The notes under the pieces were generated by a model that ran no database searches, was not told the DNA's origin, and was given only the letters and a program-made list of their open reading frames with translations. Below, piece after piece: positions 58,505 to 64,000 of a DNA stretch of 64,000 nt. This stretch comes from Yersinia canariae. GTDB taxonomy: Bacteria > Pseudomonadota > Gammaproteobacteria > Enterobacterales > Enterobacteriaceae. The translations under genes were made by a program, and so were the position numbers. The stretch is from assembly GCF_009831415.1 (NCBI RefSeq), contig NZ_CP043727.1, positions 620,001-684,000 of the forward strand. Direction: 5' to 3'. Each line of letters starts with the position of its first letter. The first letter of the stretch is position 1.

Positions 58505-59788
58505 ATGTCAGATAAAGCTAAGAAAACTCACGCTAAGACCAAGTTTGGCGTTCACTCTGAAGTCGGGAAATTGCATAAAGTCATGGTTTGCGCACCCGGC
58601 CGTGCTCATAACCGCCTGACCCCAAGTAATTGTGATGAATTATTATTTGATGATGTTCTGTGGGTGGAAAGAGCTAAACGCGACCATTTTGATTTTATGA
58701 CCAAAATGCGCGAACGCGGTGTTGATGTGGTTGAGATGCATAATCTGCTGGCTGAGACGGTGGCAATCCCCGCGGCGAAAAAGTGGATTTTGGACCAGCA
58801 AATTGTGCCGAATGAAGTGTCATTGGGCATATTGCAAGAAACCCGCAGTTATCTGGAAAGTCTGGAACCGCGAGTATTAGCCGAAGTATTGATTGGCGGC
58901 TTGTCTACCACCGAGCTGCATAAAGACGGTAAATGCGATAAAGAAGAATTGAAGCTGATCCGCGAAGCGGTTGGCATCACGGAATATCTGCTCCCACCAC
59001 TACCAAATACGCTGTATACCCGTGATACCACTTGCTGGATTTATGGTGGCGTGACCCTGAACCCACTGTATTGGCCGGCGCGTCATGAAGAAACCATTCT
59101 GACCACGGCTATCTATAAATTCCACCCAGACTTTGGCGATGCGAATGTGAAAGTGTGGTGGGGTGACCCAACACAGCACCACGGCACTGCAACATTGGAA
59201 GGCGGTGATGTGATGCCGATTGGCAACAAAACCGTGCTCATCGGCATGAGTGAGCGCACGTCTCATCAGGCGATTACTCAGTTGGCTCAATCACTGTTTA
59301 AAAATAGTGAAGGGCAAGTTGAGCGCGTGATGATTGCTGCGATGCCAAAACTGCGTGCTGCTATGCACTTGGATACCGTGTTCACTTTCTGTGACCGCGA
59401 TGTAGTGACTCTCTATCCGGCGATTGTTAATCAGATTCAAACCTTCTCATTGCGCCCGGACAATGGCCCAACCGGCATTAAATTAAGCCGCGATAAAGGC
59501 ACATTTGTCGAGGCGGTTGCCGGTGCATTGAACCTGAAAAAACTGCGGGTAGTTGAGACCGAAGGTAATGATTACGACACAGAACGCCAGCAGTGGGACA
59601 GCGGCAATAACATGGTGGCATTGTCCCCAGGTGTTGTTCTGGCTTATGACCGCAATACCAAAACCAACACCCAGTTGCGTAAAGAAGGGGTGGAAGTGAT
59701 TGAGATTGTCGGCAGTGAATTGGGCCGTGGACGGGGCGGCGGTCACTGTATGACGTGCCCAATTATCCGGGATGCCGTCGACTACTAA
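58505..59788 (+). CDS. arcA: arginine deiminase
   Basis: 427 residues. Guanidino-group hydrolase motifs are all present: [13 protein letters not shown] (Asp near 180), [20 protein letters not shown] (Glu/Asp near 239), [13 protein letters not shown] (His near 296), and the catalytic Cys in [15 protein letters not shown] near 417. It hydrolyses arginine to citrulline and ammonia in the cytoplasm. It pairs with arcD; catabolic arcB and carbamate kinase arcC are not downstream, where ERIC elements and an RND operon occur instead. Confidence 0.93.
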   Translation: MSDKAKKTHAKTKFGVHSEVGKLHKVMVCAPGRAHNRLTPSNCDELLFDDVLWVERAKRDHFDFMTKMRERGVDVVEMHNLLAETVAIPAAKKWILDQQIVPNEVSLGILQETRSYLESLEPRVLAEVLIGGLSTTELHKDGKCDKEELKLIREAVGITEYLLPPLPNTLYTRDTTCWIYGGVTLNPLYWPARHEETILTTAIYKFHPDFGDANVKVWWGDPTQHHGTATLEGGDVMPIGNKTVLIGMSERTSHQAITQLAQSLFKNSEGQVERVMIAAMPKLRAAMHLDTVFTFCDRDVVTLYPAIVNQIQTFSLRPDNGPTGIKLSRDKGTFVEAVAGALNLKKLRVVETEGNDYDTERQQWDSGNNMVALSPGVVLAYDRNTKTNTQLRKEGVEVIEIVGSELGRGRGGGHCMTCPIIRDAVDY

Positions 59789-59790
59789 TC

Positions 59791-59910
59791 CCCTTCGGCC
59801 TTGAAGCCACAGGGTTGTTAGCTGCGCGCACTTACCCGAATCACTGACTTGAGTCAGCTCATCGGGATGCGTTTGCTGGTTGCCTACCTGTGGCTCCAAT
59901 GACTTTGGTG
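59791..59910. repeat. ERIC element
   Basis: Full-length copy beginning CCCTTCGGCCTTGAAGCCAC, with the CACTTACCCGAATCACTGAC core, ending TGGCTCCAATGACTTTGG. It starts 3 bases past the arcA stop. Confidence 0.85.
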
Positions 59911-59912
59911 AT

Positions 59913-59937
59913 GCCCTTCGGCCTTGAAGCCACAGGG
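59913..59937. repeat. partial ERIC head, tandem to the previous copy
   Basis: GCCCTTCGGCCTTGAAGCCA followed by CAGGG repeats the first 25 bases of the element at 59791 and then stops, so the next copy was truncated. Confidence 0.8.
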
Positions 59938-59950
59938 AGTTTTGATTAAA

Positions 59951-60001
59951 AAATAGCCGATAGTGAGTAGCGGAACAGTGCTATTTCGCTATTGGCTATT
60001 T
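59951..60001 (+). terminator. hairpin downstream of arcA
   Basis: AAATAGCCGATAG (59951-59963) pairs with CTATTGGCTATTT (59989-60001) with one mismatch and a 25-base loop. It is a candidate terminator for arcDA, placed beyond the ERIC element. Confidence 0.55.
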
Positions 60002-60152
60002 CTCCGTTAACTTATCTTTACTTTTCACGCAAATAACACTACCCATTTCAGTACTAATTGTGCTGATCTATTTTTAGGCATGTTTACTGGGGGATTATTA
60101 ATCACACTGATAAGAGCGCTGGTACGCAATATGGCGCAGAAAAACAGAGATA

Positions 60153-60275
60153 TCTCTCGTTCTTGAAGTTGTAGGGTTGTTAGCTGCGCGCACTTACTCG
60201 AACCACTTACGTGAGTAAGCTCATCGGGATTCATTCGCACGCAGCCTACCTGCAACTCCAATGACTTTGGGTATA
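60153..60275. repeat. ERIC element upstream of RND operon
   Basis: CTCTCGTTCTTGAAGTTGTA, the core CACTTACTCGAACCACTTAC, and the end CTGCAACTCCAATGACTTTG then GGTATA. It lies 60 bases before the efflux adaptor start and may affect its expression. Confidence 0.85.
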
Positions 60276-60334
60276 AAAAGTGTGAGTAATTAATCTGCAA
60301 TAATTTTGAAAATCTGACTCAACGAGATCTTATA

Positions 60335-61417
60335 GTGAAGATAAAAACAGTAGTCACTCTGCTATTAGCGTTTCTTCTCGCTGCTTGCGACCGAACTCCC
60401 CCAGAAGTCGTGGAAAGTGTGCGTCCGGTAAAAATATTTACTGTTGAAGACGGCGGGCAAAATGGGACTCGTTATTTCCCGGCACGATTGCAAGCGGGTG
60501 ATGAAACCCAGCTCTCCTTTAAACGCAGTGGACAATTACAACAGTTGTTGGTTCGCGAAGGTGAGCAGGTGAAAAAAGGCCAGGCGATTGCCAAGTTGAA
60601 TGACACAGATCTGAGTTTGCGAGTCAGAGAGCGCCAGTCCACCTTTAATCTGGCTCGAGATCAGTTCAACCGTTTCAATACGTTGCAAGGGCAACGGGCT
60701 GTTTCACGCGCCGAGTTAGATGTTCGTCGCGCTGAGATGGAGTCTGCCCGAGCGGCGCTGGAAATTGCGCAAAAAGAACTCAGTGATGCGACCATCATCG
60801 CACCTTTCGACGGCATTATTGCCAATGTTGATGCGCGTAACCATCAGGTCATGGCCCCAGGCCAAGCGGTGGCGACATTAAGTGCATTGGATACATTAGA
60901 TGTGGTCTTCAGTGTGCCAGAGCGTCTGTTTACCACATTGGATATCAGCAATCGCAGTTACAAGCCGACGGTTTTACTTAACCATTTACCGGGGCGTGAA
61001 TTTGTCGCGGAATATAAAGAACACACCACTTCGACAACTTCAGCTTCCCAGACCTTCCAGGTCACATTGACCATGAAGCGCCCGGCGGATATGCCATTGC
61101 TTTCTGGTATCAGTGGCCGGGTAAGAATTAACTCTGGAAATCTTTCAGGGACTGACCACCCCACTATTGTGGTGCCAGTTGAAGCCGTATTTAACCCTGA
61201 CAGTACCCAGTTGAATGATGCTCGGGTTTGGGTCATCAAGAATGATGATGGTCAGATGCATGTTGAAGAACGCAAAGTGCAAGTGGGTCAGCTAACAGCG
61301 AACGGCATTCAAATCACGTCTGGATTGGCTGACGGTGAACAAATTGTCTCCGCAGGCACGGGTGAGCTTCGCCCAAATCAAATTGTCCGGGCTTGGGTTC
61401 GTGAGCGGGGTCTCTAA
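60335..61417 (+). CDS. RND efflux periplasmic adaptor (membrane fusion) lipoprotein
   Basis: 360 residues from a GTG start. Lipoprotein signal with lipobox LLAAC (Cys near 18). HlyD/AcrA layout: lipoyl half-motif LQQLLVREGEQVKKGQAIAK near 70, a coiled-coil hairpin (about 95-145) and the second lipoyl half DATIIAPFDGIIANVDARNH near 153. Beta-barrel parts follow. It bridges the RND pump to an outer-membrane channel in the periplasm. Its TAA shares its last A with the pump ATG (TAATG). No outer-membrane channel gene lies upstream. Confidence 0.9.
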   Translation: MKIKTVVTLLLAFLLAACDRTPPEVVESVRPVKIFTVEDGGQNGTRYFPARLQAGDETQLSFKRSGQLQQLLVREGEQVKKGQAIAKLNDTDLSLRVRERQSTFNLARDQFNRFNTLQGQRAVSRAELDVRRAEMESARAALEIAQKELSDATIIAPFDGIIANVDARNHQVMAPGQAVATLSALDTLDVVFSVPERLFTTLDISNRSYKPTVLLNHLPGREFVAEYKEHTTSTTSASQTFQVTLTMKRPADMPLLSGISGRVRINSGNLSGTDHPTIVVPVEAVFNPDSTQLNDARVWVIKNDDGQMHVEERKVQVGQLTANGIQITSGLADGEQIVSAGTGELRPNQIVRAWVRERGL

Positions 61418-64000
61418 TGAAGCTGCTTGATAATTTTATCAATAATACCACCCGTATCTGGTTAACAATTTTGTTGCTGGGTATTGGTGGCGTTATTGCC
61501 TATCTCAATATAGGTCGGCTGGAAGACCCCGCTTTTACCATCAAAACAGCGGTGGTGGTTACCCGCTATGATGGGGCGTCGGCGCAACAGGTCGAGGAAG
61601 AAGTCACATTACCTCTCGAGAATGCCATTCAGGAACTCTCTTATGTTGATGATGTGACGTCTATTTCCAGTGCGGGGTTGTCGCAAATCACTATCAATAT
61701 TCGTGCGCAATATGGTGCGAATGAATTGCCACAAATCTGGGATGAATTACGCCGAAAAATAAATGATAACAGTGTGCGTTTGCCGCCGGGGGCCAGTGCG
61801 CCGATGGTCAACGACGACTTCGGTGATGTGTACGGCTTCTTCTTCTCGCTCACCGGGGACGGCTACAGCAATCAGGATTTACGCAACTTTGCTGAGCAGT
61901 TGCGGCGTGAGTTGGTACTGGTGCCGGGTGTTGGTAAAGTGGGGATTGTTGGTATCTTACCTGAAGAAGTTCAGGTGGAGATTTCTCGCGCCCAGATGAC
62001 CGCGGCCGGTATTACCCCGCAGCAGTTGTCCGATTTGCTGGCTCGCCAGAATGTGGTGTCAGATGCTGGCCAGTTGCAGGTGGGCAGTGAGTCAATTCGT
62101 CTGCATCCAACCGGTGAATTCCAGAGTGTCCAAGAGCTCGGGAATTTACTGGTGAGCCAACCAGGTAGCCCAAAAAGTGTCTATTTGCGTGACATCGCAA
62201 CAGTGACACAAGGTTTTGGCCATTCACCGACCAATATTTATCGTGCTAATGGTAAGCCTGCATTGGCGCTGGGGATCTCATTCGCCCCGAATGTCAACGT
62301 CGTGAATGTGGGGAATGCGATTAAAGCTCGACTGGCACAGTTGGAAGGCGAACGCCCGTCAGGCATGCATATCAACGTATTTTATGACCAATCCCATGAA
62401 GTTGAAGGGGCGGTTAATGGCTTTATTCTTAACTTCTTACTGGCGCTATTAATTGTTGTTGTCACCCTACTGATTTTCATGGGGGTTCGCAGTGGCGTGG
62501 TGATTGCCATCTCACTGGCACTGAACGTACTCGGCACCTTGCTCATTATGTGGCTGTTTAATATTGAGCTACAGCGGGTATCGTTAGGGGCGCTGATTAT
62601 CGCGCTCAGTATGTTAGTGGATAACGCCATTGTGGTGGTGGAGGGGATTGTGGTTGGCCGCCAGCGCGGCGAAAGTCTCTCTACGGCGATCGGCAATGTA
62701 GTGAAGCGCTCGATGATGCCGCTGTTAGGCGCGACTGTGATTGCCATCTTAGCCTTTGCCCCGATTGGCTTGTCCAACGATGCAACCGGTGAATACTGTA
62801 AATCGCTATTCCAAGTGTTATTGATCTCGCTGATGTTGAGCTGGATTACTGCGCTGACGCTGACGCCGGTATTCTCCAAGTGGGCATTCCAGAACCAAAA
62901 ACCGGCGAAAGTGGATGCTGATAAACCCGCCAAGCAACCTTATGATGGCTGGCTGTTCCGCTATTATCGTGTGGTATTGAATAAGTTACTGCAATATCGT
63001 GCGGTCACTTTGGTCCTACTGGCGGCAATGTTAGTGGCCTCGGTCGTGGGCTTTGGTAATGTTCGCCAGAGCTTCTTCCCACCATCAAACACGCCTATCT
63101 TCTTTGTTGATATTTGGCTGCCATATGGCACGGATATCAGCTATACCGAAGGGGTGGCGAATAAGGTCGAGCAGTATATCAAGCAGCAAGAAGGGGTGGC
63201 TGACACCATGGCAACGATAGGTCAGGGCGCAATGCGCTTTATGCTGACTTACAACGCCCAGCGTCACTATCCTAACTATGCGCAGGTGATGGTTCGGACT
63301 GAGCAGCTAGACCAAATCCCCGGTTTGATTGATGAAATCGAATCCTATATGCATGACGAATACCCGCAAGTTGATGCGCAGATAAAACGCATCATGTTCG
63401 GGCCATCAAACAACAGTTCCATTGAAGCCCGCTTTATTGGCCCGGATCCCGAGGTGTTGCGTAGCTTGGCAGCACAGGCGGAAAAAGCAATTATTGCTGA
63501 TCCGATGGCGGATGGTGCACGGCATGACTGGCAGGATCGTAGCAAAATGATTCGGCCACAGTTCTCTGATTATCTGGGCCGCGAGTTGGGAGTAGATAAA
63601 CGCGAGGTTGATGGCACATTGCGTATGAGTTTTGGGGGCCTACCGGTAGGATTGTACCGCGATGGCACTCGCCTGATGCCGATTGTCCTGCGCACACCGG
63701 ATTCCGAGCGGCTCAATGCTGAGCGGCTGAATGATGTGATGGTTTGGAGTCAGGCGCGGCAGGCCTTTATCCCGATTGATAACGTCGTCACCAGTTTTGA
63801 AACCGAGTGGGAAGATCCGCTGATTATGCGCCTGGATCGCAAGCGGACATTGACGGTGCAAACGGATCCAACCCAGCCGGGAGGGGAAACCTCAGCAGAA
63901 TTGTTGCAGCGAATCAGACCCGGGGTGGAATCCATCCAGTTGCCACGCGGTTATGAACTTGAATGGGGCGGTGACTACGAAAGTACCAAAGAAGCACAAC
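61417..64000 (+). CDS. RND efflux pump inner-membrane subunit, 3' end outside window
   Basis: 861 codons visible from ATG 61417 (MKLLDNFINNTTRIWLTILL) to the window edge, so the last about 150-200 residues are missing. AcrB superfamily features: LEDPAFTIKTAVVVTRYDGA near 35, the pore-domain VEEEVTLPLENAIQELS region, TM2-TM3 FILNFLLALLIVVVTLLIFM near 330, and the TM4 proton-relay segment LSMLVDNAIVVVEG near 395. Only one of the usual two neighbouring Asp is present there (Asp-Asn). Substrates cannot be deduced. It forms an operon with the adaptor. Confidence 0.9.
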   Translation, partial: MKLLDNFINNTTRIWLTILLLGIGGVIAYLNIGRLEDPAFTIKTAVVVTRYDGASAQQVEEEVTLPLENAIQELSYVDDVTSISSAGLSQITINIRAQYGANELPQIWDELRRKINDNSVRLPPGASAPMVNDDFGDVYGFFFSLTGDGYSNQDLRNFAEQLRRELVLVPGVGKVGIVGILPEEVQVEISRAQMTAAGITPQQLSDLLARQNVVSDAGQLQVGSESIRLHPTGEFQSVQELGNLLVSQPGSPKSVYLRDIATVTQGFGHSPTNIYRANGKPALALGISFAPNVNVVNVGNAIKARLAQLEGERPSGMHINVFYDQSHEVEGAVNGFILNFLLALLIVVVTLLIFMGVRSGVVIAISLALNVLGTLLIMWLFNIELQRVSLGALIIALSMLVDNAIVVVEGIVVGRQRGESLSTAIGNVVKRSMMPLLGATVIAILAFAPIGLSNDATGEYCKSLFQVLLISLMLSWITALTLTPVFSKWAFQNQKPAKVDADKPAKQPYDGWLFRYYRVVLNKLLQYRAVTLVLLAAMLVASVVGFGNVRQSFFPPSNTPIFFVDIWLPYGTDISYTEGVANKVEQYIKQQEGVADTMATIGQGAMRFMLTYNAQRHYPNYAQVMVRTEQLDQIPGLIDEIESYMHDEYPQVDAQIKRIMFGPSNNSSIEARFIGPDPEVLRSLAAQAEKAIIADPMADGARHDWQDRSKMIRPQFSDYLGRELGVDKREVDGTLRMSFGGLPVGLYRDGTRLMPIVLRTPDSERLNAERLNDVMVWSQARQAFIPIDNVVTSFETEWEDPLIMRLDRKRTLTVQTDPTQPGGETSAELLQRIRPGVESIQLPRGYELEWGGDYESTKEAQ

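Overview
The window reads as a chromosomal segment of an enterobacterium of the genus Yersinia, most likely a Y. enterocolitica-type species rather than Y. pestis. Three things point there. The conserved cluster tabA - argI/rraB - yjgM - valS-holC-pepA - lptFG - leuX has enterobacterial order. Several ERIC elements carry the left/right sequence typical of Yersinia ERICs. A complete lsr (AI-2) locus lies next to LPS core genes. Species assignment is inference; no search was run.

Layout. (1) 1-14 kb, core genome: 3'-truncated peptide-type ABC binding protein, tabA, argI with two ARG boxes, rraB, an unusual short lipoxygenase-family gene, yjgM, the valS-holC-pepA group, and divergent lptF-lptG. 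tRNA-Leu(CAA) (leuX) sits at 14015-14099. (2) 14.1-36.8 kb, a genomic island of about 22.7 kb integrated at the 3' end of leuX. It has a P4-type integrase at the left, a degenerate copy of the leuX end at the right (36787-36820), and matching paired TGAGTATA arm sites inside both ends. The island holds an AT-rich three-gene operon: DNA methyltransferase, a double-ATPase Hsp90-like/histidine kinase, and a receiver-domain protein. This is the best candidate for an undescribed defence or signalling system. It also holds IS and T6SS (tssG) remnants, two inovirus-Gp2/YagK-type replication genes with AlpA, an RHH protein and a frameshifted outer-membrane barrel gene. The right part is a CP4-57-like backbone: yfjP, two DUF932 genes (one frameshifted), yfjR, two small secreted proteins, radC, a CbtA-type toxin without its usual antitoxin, and DUF4942. 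(3) 36.8-39.7 kb, the stump of a second leuX island: a second integrase cut by an IS3-family element, then an IS110-type remnant. (4) 39.7-64 kb, mostly core-like genome: GNAT, PAS-LuxR regulator and NCS1 permease; yjjA; a DUF523-DUF1722 protein; lsrACDBFG facing lsrRK; waaQ-like and O-antigen-ligase-like genes; arcD-arcA; and an RND efflux pair whose pump gene runs off the right edge.

How genes work together. The lsr genes form a full AI-2 uptake and processing circuit: LsrACDB import, LsrK phosphorylation, LsrR repression, LsrF/G breakdown. The lptF/lptG genes, the heptosyltransferase and the ligase all concern LPS. argI (biosynthetic OTC) is linked to arginine through ARG boxes, while arcD-arcA is a partial arginine deiminase route with no arcB or arcC beside it. 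The island looks like layered P4/CP4-type mobile DNA carrying one intact, AT-rich cargo operon.
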